From: Rhodothermales bacterium | GTDB lineage: Bacteria > Bacteroidota > Rhodothermia > Rhodothermales > JAHQVL01 | Reading direction: 5' to 3' | Length of the DNA: 64,000 nucleotides | NCBI GenBank assembly: GCA_041391505.1 | Contig: JAWKNW010000012.1 | Coordinates: 105,167-169,166, forward strand | Shown: positions 17,722-25,111 of the stretch, piece after piece | Numbering within the stretch: position 1 is the stretch's first letter | Layout of the letters: each line of letters begins with the position of its first letter | Translations under genes and position numbers: made by a program | Notes under the pieces: generated by a model | Database searches by the model: none | Seen by the model: only the letters and a program-made list of their open reading frames with translations | Told to the model about the DNA's origin: nothing

Positions 17722-19281
17722 ATGCCATCGCCACACATCCTCTGGGCCGACGACGAGATCGATCTGCTTCGCCCGCACATCCTGTTTCTCGAATCCAAGG
17801 GGTACCGGGTGACGAGTGTGACCAATGGCGCCGACGCCGTCGAACAGGTTCGGCGCGACCGGTGCGATGTCGTGCTGCTGGACGAGCAGATGCCCGGGAT
17901 GGGCGGCCTCGAGGCGCTCTCCGAAATCAAGCGCATCGTGCCCGACATGCCGGTGGTGATCGTGACCAAGAGCGAGGAGGAGGACCTGATGGAGCAGGCC
18001 CTCGGCGACCAGATCAGCGACTATCTGACGAAGCCCGTCAACCCCAGCCAGATCCTGCTGACGATCAAACGGCTGCTGGAGCGCTCGCGCCTTCGCCATG
18101 AGAAGATGTCGCAGCAGTACCTCCAGTCTTTCGGGCAGATCAGCGCCATGCTGGCCGACGCCCGATCGCACCAGGAGTGGGTCGATCTCTATCTGCGGCT
18201 GATGGCGTACGACCTCTCGCTCGGCAGCGACGAAGGCGTCCGGCAGGTGCTCGTGGATCAATACCAGGAAGCCAACCGCGAATTCGGGCGGTTCGTGGAG
18301 GAGTCGTACCGCGGATGGGTTTCGCAGCTGGGCAGCGCCCCGAACGACGCGCGCCCGATGCTGTCGCACGAGGTCGTGCCCCGGACCGTGCTGCCGGAAG
18401 TGGGCAAGGGCCGGCCGGTCGTCTTTTTTGTGATCGACTGCATGCGTTATGACCAGTGGCTCGAATTCGAGCACCTCCTCGCTCCGTTGTTCTCGATCGA
18501 GAAGTCGTTTTATTATTCCATCCTGCCCACCGCGACGCCCTATGCCCGCAACGCCATCTTCAGCGGGTTGATGCCAAACGATCTGGAGCGTCGGTACCCG
18601 GCCCTGTGGTCGGAGGGCGAGGAAGACGAGCACAGCCGCAACCGCAACGAGGAGGCCTTTCTGGGCGATTTGATCGAACGGAAGAAGCCCGGGTTGCGCA
18701 TGCGCTACGAGAAGCTGGTGAGCACCCAGCACGGCCGGGACTTCGCGCAGAACATCGTCGAATACACCCAGAGCGACCTGAGCGCGATCGTGGTGAACTT
18801 CGTCGACATTCTCGCGCACAGCCGTTCGGACTCGGCGGTGCTGAAGGAGATCGCGCCCGACGTGCCGGCGTATCGCTCGCTCACGCGCACCTGGTTTCAG
18901 CACTCGTGGCTCTTTCAGGCCTTTCAGACCCTCGCCGAACGGGAATGCACGATCGTCGTCACGAGCGACCACGGCGCGGTCCGCAGCCTCCGGCCCACCA
19001 AGGTCCTCGGCGACCGCGAGACCTCCACCGCGCTGCGCTACAAATACGGCCGCAACCTCAAGTGCGACAGCAAACACGCGATCTTCGTAAAGAACCCCCA
19101 GGAGTTCGGCCTGCCTGGGCGGGGCATCAACACGAACTATATCATCGCCAAGGAAGACTACTATTTCGTCTATCCGACGAACTACCACCACTACGTCAAT
19201 TTCTACCGCGACACCATGCAACACGGCGGCGCGTCGATGGAGGAGATGATCCTGCCCATCGTGAAACTGCAGCCGAAATAA
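17722..19281 (+). CDS. porX: PorX, response regulator with PglZ domain, type IX secretion regulator
   Basis: A protein of 519 residues, as expected for PorX. The receiver domain covers about 1-120: acidic pair D10/D11, phosphoacceptor D54 in VVLLDEQMPG, conserved Thr at 82 and Lys104 in YLTKP. A helical linker follows, then a PglZ domain of the alkaline-phosphatase superfamily from about 210 (VFFVIDCMRYDQW, LPTATPYARNAIFSGLMP, VVTSDHGAV). PorX acts with the PorY kinase to control T9SS gene expression and motor function in Bacteroidota, and the PglZ part has phosphodiesterase activity in characterised members. Two T9SS-sorted proteins are encoded in this window. The other por genes are not nearby. 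Confidence 0.95.
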   Translation: MPSPHILWADDEIDLLRPHILFLESKGYRVTSVTNGADAVEQVRRDRCDVVLLDEQMPGMGGLEALSEIKRIVPDMPVVIVTKSEEEDLMEQALGDQISDYLTKPVNPSQILLTIKRLLERSRLRHEKMSQQYLQSFGQISAMLADARSHQEWVDLYLRLMAYDLSLGSDEGVRQVLVDQYQEANREFGRFVEESYRGWVSQLGSAPNDARPMLSHEVVPRTVLPEVGKGRPVVFFVIDCMRYDQWLEFEHLLAPLFSIEKSFYYSILPTATPYARNAIFSGLMPNDLERRYPALWSEGEEDEHSRNRNEEAFLGDLIERKKPGLRMRYEKLVSTQHGRDFAQNIVEYTQSDLSAIVVNFVDILAHSRSDSAVLKEIAPDVPAYRSLTRTWFQHSWLFQAFQTLAERECTIVVTSDHGAVRSLRPTKVLGDRETSTALRYKYGRNLKCDSKHAIFVKNPQEFGLPGRGINTNYIIAKEDYYFVYPTNYHHYVNFYRDTMQHGGASMEEMILPIVKLQPK

Positions 19282-19346
19282 CCCCGGGACGCGCCGGCCC
19301 GATGCCGTGACCGCGCGAACCCGGAACCGCGAACGTCTTACGCCAC

Positions 19347-20618
19347 ATGCCCTCCAAAACCACGATAGGACCCGCCGAAGCCTCCTTCGATGCCCTGGAC
19401 GCCATCGAGACGATCAGTCGGATGCTGCTCGCCTCCCATTTCGATCCGGAGGCGCTGCTGAAGGCGATCACGGACGTCACCGTGCGCAAGATGAAGGTGA
19501 AGGGATGCGTCCTCCGTATGCTCAACGCCGATACGGGCGAACTGAGCATCCGCTCGGTGACGGGGCTGAGCGAACGGTTTTTGTTTTCGGCGCCGGTGAT
19601 CGACATCAAGAACCGATTCCAGTCGCTGATCCAGCAAGAGGGCGTGTATTCGCTGTACGACGTGCGGGCCGGGAGCGACCTGCAGTTTTCCGAGGCGGCG
19701 CTCGAGGAAGGCATCTCGTCCCTGCTCGCGGTCGGGTTGTTCGAGGGGAAAAAGGTCGTCGGGAGTCTGTCGATCTATACCGATCGCCCGGTTCGGTTTA
19801 CCCGGACGCACACGCAGACGCTGCGCGTCCTGGCGCGGTACGCCGTCATGGCGCTCGAACTGGCGCGCCTGCATCGGAGCGAGCTCCAGCTCAAGCTCCA
19901 GTCGCGCGACCTGGCCATCGCGGCAAGCATCCAGCAGCGGATGCTGCCCTCGGTGATACCGGATGCGGACGACATCCAGCTCGCCGTCCGGATGAGTTCG
20001 TGGTATGAAGTGGGCGGCGACTTTTACGATGTGTCGAAGATCGACCGGGACACGATCGGGCTCGCGATCGGCGAAGTGGCCGGCAAGGGGATGCCGGCGG
20101 CCCTCCTGATGTCGGGCGCGTTGATGGCCTACCGCTCCCAGATGGGCAACAGCCGCCAGCTCCCCGAAATCGTCGGCGCTGTCAACGACCTGCTGACCCG
20201 CGACACCCGCACCGAGGAGTACGCCTCCCTTATTTGCTGCCGGCTGGATCTCGACGAGTTCATCCTCTGTTATGTGAACGCGGGCCATATGGCTCCGCTC
20301 CTGTTCCGGAAAGGCCGCGTGACGACCCTCACGACCGGCGGCATGACGCTCGGCATCTGCGCCGGCCTCACCTACGAACAGGGGGTGCTCCAGCTCGAAA
20401 AGGACGATGTGGTCGTCTTCCGTACGGACGGCTGCACCCGGGCGACCCGCGCCGACGGCCAGGTGTTCGGCGAACGGCGTTTCCGCCGCGCGATCCGCAG
20501 CCAGCTCGACGCGAGTGCGGCGCGCATCGCGGACTCCGTCCAGGCCGCGCTGCGCAGCTTCGTCGGAGACGCCGGCCTGCGCGACGACCAGACGGTGATT
20601 GTTCTGCGGGTCGAGTGA
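19347..20618 (+). CDS. GAF domain SpoIIE-type PP2C phosphatase
   Basis: A protein of 423 residues. The N-terminal ~175 residues form a GAF-like sensor domain (DAIETISRMLLASHFDPEALLKAI, MKVKGCVLRML, SLLAVGLFEGKKVVGSLSIYTD). A helical linker (RSELQLKLQSRDLAIAASIQQRMLP) leads to the SpoIIE/RsbU phosphatase domain with the metal motif VGGDFYDV, GHMAPLLFR and DDQTVIVLRV. The usual SDGVTEA motif is TDGCTRAT here, so one Glu is replaced by Arg. Such enzymes often dephosphorylate anti-anti-sigma factors in partner switching; no such partner is adjacent. It starts 65 bases after porX on the same strand. Confidence 0.88.
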   Translation: MPSKTTIGPAEASFDALDAIETISRMLLASHFDPEALLKAITDVTVRKMKVKGCVLRMLNADTGELSIRSVTGLSERFLFSAPVIDIKNRFQSLIQQEGVYSLYDVRAGSDLQFSEAALEEGISSLLAVGLFEGKKVVGSLSIYTDRPVRFTRTHTQTLRVLARYAVMALELARLHRSELQLKLQSRDLAIAASIQQRMLPSVIPDADDIQLAVRMSSWYEVGGDFYDVSKIDRDTIGLAIGEVAGKGMPAALLMSGALMAYRSQMGNSRQLPEIVGAVNDLLTRDTRTEEYASLICCRLDLDEFILCYVNAGHMAPLLFRKGRVTTLTTGGMTLGICAGLTYEQGVLQLEKDDVVVFRTDGCTRATRADGQVFGERRFRRAIRSQLDASAARIADSVQAALRSFVGDAGLRDDQTVIVLRVE

Positions 20619-20660
20619 TTCCCATTCGGCGCGCCACCCACCCAAACTCCCAATTCCACC

Positions 20661-21602
20661 ATGGCGACGTTCCTGTTTCTTGCAGGAGGGTTGCTCCTCC
20701 TCTACTTCGGCGCTGAATTCCTCGTTCGAGGCGGCGCGGCGCTGGCGCTCAAACTCGGTATCGCTCCGCTCATCGTCGGGCTGACCGTCGTGGCATTCGG
20801 GACCAGCGCGCCCGAAATGGTGGTGAGCGTGAGCGCGGCGGTACACGACGCCGGCGGGATCGCGCTCGGCAACATCATCGGCTCCAACATCTGCAACATC
20901 GCCCTGATCCTCGGGCTGGCCGCGGTCATTCGGCCGATGAAGGTGCAGGTTCAGCTCGTCCGCCTCGATGTGCCCATCATGATCGGCGCGTCCCTCGCGC
21001 TGGTGGTCATGCTGGCCGATGGCCAGCTCGGGCGGATCGACGGAACGCTCCTCGCGGCCGCGATGGCGACCTACCTCTGGTTCTTGATCTCGGCCGCTCG
21101 CCGCGACCGGGAAGCGCTGGCGGCCAGCATGGAGGACACCGTCCATGCGACGCGGGTGCCGACGTTGAATGCCGTGCTGATGGTAGGCGCCGGCCTCGCG
21201 CTGCTGGTCGTAGGCGGTAATCTGTTCGTGCAGGGCGCCGTGGCGTTGGCGGAACGCCTCGGCATGAGTCAACGCGTCATCGGGCTGACCATCATCGCCG
21301 TTGGGACCAGCCTGCCTGAACTGGCCACCTCGCTGGTGGCGTCGTGGAAAGGCGAGGGCGACCTCTCGATCGGCAATGTGGTGGGGTCGAACATCTTTAA
21401 TGTCCTGGCCATCCTCGGGGTGAGCGCAACCGTGCACCCCCTCGCCGGCGCGGGGTTCACGACGCTCGATTACGGGGCGATGCTACTCGCCGCCGCCGCG
21501 CTGCTGCCGCTGGCGTGGACCGGCTTTCGGATCAGCCGCTGGGAGGGGGGCCTGCTGCTGGCCGGGTACGCCGTCTATGTGGCGGTCCTGATCCAGCCGT
21601 AA
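20661..21602 (+). CDS. Calcium/sodium antiporter, YrbG/CaCA family
   Basis: A protein of 313 residues with about ten membrane helices. The two alpha-repeats are clear: GTSAPEMVVSVSAA with GNIIGSNICNIALILG in the first half, and GTSLPELATSLVAS with GNVVGSNIFNVLAILG in the second. These bind the exchanged cations. Length and motifs match K+-independent Na+/Ca2+ exchangers of the YrbG type. It follows the SpoIIE-like gene by 42 bases and may be co-transcribed with porX and the phosphatase, though there is no functional link that I can show. Confidence 0.93.
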   Translation: MATFLFLAGGLLLLYFGAEFLVRGGAALALKLGIAPLIVGLTVVAFGTSAPEMVVSVSAAVHDAGGIALGNIIGSNICNIALILGLAAVIRPMKVQVQLVRLDVPIMIGASLALVVMLADGQLGRIDGTLLAAAMATYLWFLISAARRDREALAASMEDTVHATRVPTLNAVLMVGAGLALLVVGGNLFVQGAVALAERLGMSQRVIGLTIIAVGTSLPELATSLVASWKGEGDLSIGNVVGSNIFNVLAILGVSATVHPLAGAGFTTLDYGAMLLAAAALLPLAWTGFRISRWEGGLLLAGYAVYVAVLIQP

Positions 21603-21626
21603 CGCGCTCGCGTCTCCTCCCTGCGA

Positions 21627-22019
21627 TCAGCGCGGCTGGGCCCGTGCGTTCTTGACCAGTTGAACGGTCCATGCCACGGCGTCTTCCGTCGAGTCGAAAA
21701 GCGCGATTTTCAGGTATCTGATGGCGATCTTGCGCTCCAGCTCACCGATCCTGTAGGGATCTCCTTTGGGATGAACGACGGCGAGGCTGGCCAGCACATG
21801 TGTATACTCCGACAGGATGCGGTAAGCGGACAGGTCGCGGCTGTGATCGTGTGTTCGAACCGAGATGTATCCGAAAGGCTCGCGGTAGTGGGGCTGGGCC
21901 CAGGTCAGGGTCGCACGCAGTTCCGCTTCGCCGAAATGCACCCCGAAATGGGCTTCGCCAATCAGGTAGAGGTCGTAAAGGGTAACATGGCCAAAATCAA
22001 ACGCATGCTCGATACGCAT
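21627..22019 (-). CDS. Small STAS/SpoIIAA-like protein, copy A
   Basis: A protein of 130 residues. The start at 22019 was chosen because it aligns with the start of the paralogue at 22569; the frame is open upstream but that part has no similarity to the paralogue. It shares the core EPFGYISVRTHDHSRD with copy B (QPFGYISNRINDYSRD), and the final helix with a FDSTEDAVAWTVQLV pattern. Similar small proteins in Bacteroidota are labelled STAS/SEC14-like with no known function. It lies 160 bases downstream of copy B on the same strand. Confidence 0.7.
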   Translation of the reverse strand: MRIEHAFDFGHVTLYDLYLIGEAHFGVHFGEAELRATLTWAQPHYREPFGYISVRTHDHSRDLSAYRILSEYTHVLASLAVVHPKGDPYRIGELERKIAIRYLKIALFDSTEDAVAWTVQLVKNARAQPR

Positions 22020-22179
22020 AGTGAATGTGAGGAAGGACCACGGGCACCGCGGGCTGCCGAGAAGAGGGCTCTGAGGCCTGTGAGCCGTAACTGGACAGGT
22101 CGCGGTATCCACGAACGTCGCATCGATCAGTAAGCCAATCGACCGAGTACGCCTCAACGTAACGCCGTTTTACCGAATT

Positions 22180-22569
22180 TCAAACGGCTCTTCGCGCGCG
22201 TTCCACCTGCTCCTCCGTCCAGGCCACGGCGGAGGCGAGGTCGGCGAAAATCTCCACCGGCACCGACCGATTCCCTACGCGCTGTTCGATTCGCGCCATC
22301 GCGCGCGCATGCGGCCTGTCTATGACGAGGGCGATACAGGCCAGGTTCGGCGCTTTTTCCTTGATGAGGCGATACAGACCGTAGTCGCGCGAATAGTCGT
22401 TTATCCGATTGGAGATGTAGCCGAACGGCTGCTGGTACCGCGCGGCGATCAGCTCGATGCCGGCTTCGCTGTTCGCCGGGTCCAGATGAACGCCATAGGC
22501 CACTTTGGCTATGACGTACCGCTCGTGGAATTCGAGGCCGGCCACGTCCATTTCATGGGTGATCGTCAT
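22180..22569 (-). CDS. Small STAS/SpoIIAA-like protein, copy B
   Basis: A protein of 129 residues, a paralogue of the neighbouring gene at 21627. It has the core QPFGYISNRINDYSRDYGLYRLIKE and ends with FADLASAVAWTEEQV. In true STAS anti-anti-sigma factors a Ser/Thr phosphorylation site sits before a helix; no clear site of this kind was identified here. The pair may have arisen by tandem duplication. A functional link to the SpoIIE-like phosphatase 1.5 kb away is possible but not shown. Confidence 0.7.
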   Translation of the reverse strand: MTITHEMDVAGLEFHERYVIAKVAYGVHLDPANSEAGIELIAARYQQPFGYISNRINDYSRDYGLYRLIKEKAPNLACIALVIDRPHARAMARIEQRVGNRSVPVEIFADLASAVAWTEEQVERARRAV

Positions 22570-22678
22570 CCTGGGGCCCGGTTGAGTGAAAGGAAAAACC
22601 GCCGGCGCGACCCGTCGTGCTTCGGGTCGCGCGCGGCGGCTTATGGAGGTTGATGCCGAATGGGCTACGGAGAGGCGA

Positions 22679-23206
22679 TCAGATAAAGATGATATGGGTG
22701 TTCTTGCCTTCGGCGAGGGCGTACATTTCGCCGACGGTGATGATGTCGTCCAGCTGATCGATGAAGTCTTCCCGTTTCAGCTTGAACATGTCGACGGCGA
22801 GCCGGCACGCATGGAGCTTGCCGCCGCTTTCGGAGATGATTTCCAGGAATTCGGAGACGGGCGGGATATCCAGCTTTTCCATCTCCTTTTTCATCATCGT
22901 CGAGACCAGCGCCTCGAAGCCGGGCAGGCCGGCGAGGAGGGTCGGCATCTGCCGCATCAGGGCCGGGTTGCCCACGGTGGCGGTGTGCAGATGATCCTGG
23001 GCGTCTTTTTTGATCGCCTCCAGGCCGAAGAACGTGAAGAACATCTCCGCTTCAATCCCTTCCATCAGGGCGCCGTTGGCCATGATGAGGGCGGCGTACA
23101 CATCTTCCAGGGTGCCTTTCGAGCAGATGATGAGCACCTTCTGGATCGGATTCTTTTCCGCTTTCGGGGTGGTCATCGATTTGGCGAGTTCAGAGGTGGC
23201 TTCCAT
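22679..23206 (-). CDS. DsrE/DsrF/DrsH-like family protein
   Basis: A protein of 175 residues. Family features: QKVLIICSKGTLEDVYAALIMANGALMEGIEAEMFFTFFGLEAI at the start of the domain and the conserved cysteine loop ESGGKLHACRLAVDMF (C134), ending with ITVGEMYALAEGKNTHIIFI. This group (peroxiredoxin-like DsrE) transfers sulfane sulfur on a conserved Cys; C134 is in the position of that Cys and C28 is a second one. It is the last gene of the SQR/DsrC/DsrE group on this strand. ATG at 23206 was taken as start; ATG at 23176 (MTTPKAEK) is an alternative. Confidence 0.88.
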   Translation of the reverse strand: MEATSELAKSMTTPKAEKNPIQKVLIICSKGTLEDVYAALIMANGALMEGIEAEMFFTFFGLEAIKKDAQDHLHTATVGNPALMRQMPTLLAGLPGFEALVSTMMKKEMEKLDIPPVSEFLEIISESGGKLHACRLAVDMFKLKREDFIDQLDDIITVGEMYALAEGKNTHIIFI

Positions 23207-23253
23207 GGCGGTAGCGCGGTTTGCGTGAACGTAGGGGGGAGCGGGATCGGCGT

Positions 23254-23302
23254 GTGGGGAGGCAGGAGTACGGGGTTTTCGACGCCCATACTCCCCTCCC
23301 AC
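23254..23302. terminator. Hairpin between the dsrC-like and dsrE-like genes
   Basis: GTGGGGAGG...AGTACGGG pairs with CCCATACTCCCCTCCCAC with one bulge, around a 10-base loop. On the minus strand no long T-run follows. It may attenuate transcription into the DsrE gene or protect the upstream message. Confidence 0.45.
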
Positions 23303-23310
23303 ATCGTCCG

Positions 23311-23622
23311 TCACACACAGCTGACCGGTTTCGGGATGCCGGCGATGCGGCTGGCTTTCTTCAGCGGTCCGCCGGGGAAAAGGTCGTAGAACTCCTTGAT
23401 CGTCACGAGGCCGGATTTGCCGACGCGGCGGATGGTGAGTTTTTCTCCCGAGGCGTTCTGTTCGCGGAGGTAGTTGAGGACGTCGAAATGCCGGTCGGTC
23501 AGGACGATGCCTTCTTCGCGTGCGATTTCGTTCGCCAGTTCGGGCGTCCACTGGGAGGGATCGGCGAGGTAGCCTTCGTTGTCGAGGTCGACGGACACGC
23601 CGGCGAGTACGGTGCTTGTCAT
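23311..23622 (-). CDS. TusE/DsrC-family sulfur carrier with single C-terminal cysteine
   Basis: A protein of 103 residues, the standard DsrC length. The motifs DxxGYLADPSQWTPELANEIAREEGI and LTDRHFDVLNYLRE are characteristic, and the C-terminal arm ends in GIPKPVSCV. The penultimate cysteine (C102, CysA) is present. The second cysteine of true DsrC, eleven residues earlier, is Ser91 here. It is therefore a TusE-like or RspA-like carrier and not a dissimilatory DsrC that forms the CysA-CysB disulfide. It starts 18 bases after the SQR stop, so it is in the same operon and probably accepts sulfane sulfur produced there. Confidence 0.9.
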   Translation of the reverse strand: MTSTVLAGVSVDLDNEGYLADPSQWTPELANEIAREEGIVLTDRHFDVLNYLREQNASGEKLTIRRVGKSGLVTIKEFYDLFPGGPLKKASRIAGIPKPVSCV

Positions 23623-23640
23623 GGTCGTGGTCGGTTTAGG

Positions 23641-24894
23641 TCAGGCGATGGCTTCTTCTTCGAGTTCCTTGCCGGCGAGCGACATATGCGCCGGGACGGG
23701 GAGCTCCTTGCCGGTCAGCAGCATGTGCCAGTAGACCCAGCGGAAGAAGAGTTTGCCCATGTGATTGAGACGCGATTCCTTCAGGAGGCTCATCGGGCCC
23801 AGGTGCGGCAGGGGGAATTTGCCCGGCAGCGGCTCGGTGCTGTAGTTGAAATCGATCAGCGTGGCCTTGCCGAAACCCGTTTCGATGAAGCAGTTGGCAT
23901 GGCCGTCGAAAGACGGTTCGAGCGCTTCGCCGTTGATGTAGTGCATCACGTTTTCGATCAGCGTTTCGCTCATGAAATGCACCACGGAGCCGGCTTTGGA
24001 CGTCGGCACGTTGGTCGCGTCGCCGATGATGAACATATTCTCGAAGGTCTTGGACTGGAGCGTATGTTTATCGGTCGGGATGAAATTCAGGTCGTCGTCG
24101 TCGCCCATGTCGCTGGCATCCACGAAGTCGGCGCCCATGTTGACGGGGATGGAGACGAGCAGGTCGAACGGCACTTCCTTGCCGTCGTACGAAACGAGCT
24201 TTTTCTCGTCCTCATCGACGTGTTCGAGGTAGAAGTCCGGGATGACGTTGATGCCTTTTTTCTCAAGCAGGCCGCTGAGGACTTCCGTAGCTTTCGGTTT
24301 CGTGAAGGCGCCGGCGAGCGGGGTGACGTAGAAGATATCCACCTTGTCCCGCATCCCCTTTTCCGTGAAGTAGGCGTCGGACAGGAACGCAAACTCGAGG
24401 GGCGCCACGGGGCACTTGATGATCGTTTCGGCCAGGTTGATGACCAGCCGGCCGCCTTCCCAGTGTTCGAGCTTCCGGGCGAGGCGCGAGGCGCCGTCGT
24501 GCGTGTAGAAGTCGAAAATATCCGTGTACCAGAGTTTCCCCTTGAGCCCCGGCGTTTCTTCCGGGCGCGGGGTGGTGCCCGTCGCGACGATCAGGACGTC
24601 GTAGGAAAGGGTGTCGCCATTGGTGAGTCGGACGAGGTTTTCGTCGCCCTTGACCTCCTCGACCTCGCCCCAGACGACGTTCATGCCCTCGGGGAAAAAG
24701 TCGGTCTTGGCGCGCATCACTTCGTCGGGCTTGTAGATGCCGAACGGGATGAAGAGGAAGCCCGGCTGGTAGTAGTGAACGTGTTCTTTATCGACAATGG
24801 TGAGTTCCCATGCCGTGAGGTCGAGCCGGTGGTGCAGCTTATTGAGCATCATCGTGCCGGCGGTCCCTGCGCCGAGGATAAGCAGCTTTTTCAT
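23641..24894 (-). CDS. sqr: Sulfide:quinone oxidoreductase-like flavoprotein
   Basis: A protein of 417 residues. It has an FAD-binding GAGTAG (8-13) at the N-terminus, a second nucleotide-type segment (VLIVATGTTPRPEETPGL) and the flavin-binding IIGDATNVPTSKAG near 290-302. The redox-active cysteines of SQRs are present: C161 in IIKCPVAPLEF and C335 in GHANCFIE. The C-terminal ~60 residues are amphipathic and suit membrane attachment. The enzyme oxidises sulfide at the membrane and passes electrons to quinone, making zero-valent sulfur. The adjacent DsrC-like and DsrE-like carriers fit handling of that sulfur. It could be used for detoxification or energy; the sequence does not decide. Confidence 0.9.
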   Translation of the reverse strand: MKKLLILGAGTAGTMMLNKLHHRLDLTAWELTIVDKEHVHYYQPGFLFIPFGIYKPDEVMRAKTDFFPEGMNVVWGEVEEVKGDENLVRLTNGDTLSYDVLIVATGTTPRPEETPGLKGKLWYTDIFDFYTHDGASRLARKLEHWEGGRLVINLAETIIKCPVAPLEFAFLSDAYFTEKGMRDKVDIFYVTPLAGAFTKPKATEVLSGLLEKKGINVIPDFYLEHVDEDEKKLVSYDGKEVPFDLLVSIPVNMGADFVDASDMGDDDDLNFIPTDKHTLQSKTFENMFIIGDATNVPTSKAGSVVHFMSETLIENVMHYINGEALEPSFDGHANCFIETGFGKATLIDFNYSTEPLPGKFPLPHLGPMSLLKESRLNHMGKLFFRWVYWHMLLTGKELPVPAHMSLAGKELEEEAIA

Positions 24895-25050
24895 GCCCGT
24901 TACCGATTGAGTGGATGGTTGTCCGGTGCGCTTGCAGTCGCAGATCTATAGTAGCCCGCGCCATGCCGGGGCTGTGAAGGGGCGGCTTGTCATGACAGGT
25001 AATGGGAGTGCGGCGCGGCGTGTGAGGGGTGTCCCTACGCGGGCGTAGGC

Positions 25051-25090
25051 AAAAAGAGAAGGGCTGCCCGCGCGATGCAGGCAGCCCTTC
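25051..25090 (-). terminator. Intrinsic terminator of the heme-propeller lipoprotein gene
   Basis: An 11-bp stem (GAAGGGCTGCC at 25058-25068 with GGCAGCCCTTC at 25080-25090) is followed on the minus strand by CTCTTTTT. It lies 21 bases beyond the stop codon at 25112. Confidence 0.85.
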
Positions 25091-25111
25091 CAAACCGGGT
25101 GTCGGTGTCGG

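Noticed and set aside
17563..19224. N-terminal extension of ferritin of more than 500 residues
   Set aside because: Lies opposite porX and has no relation to ferritin; the family start is at 17562.
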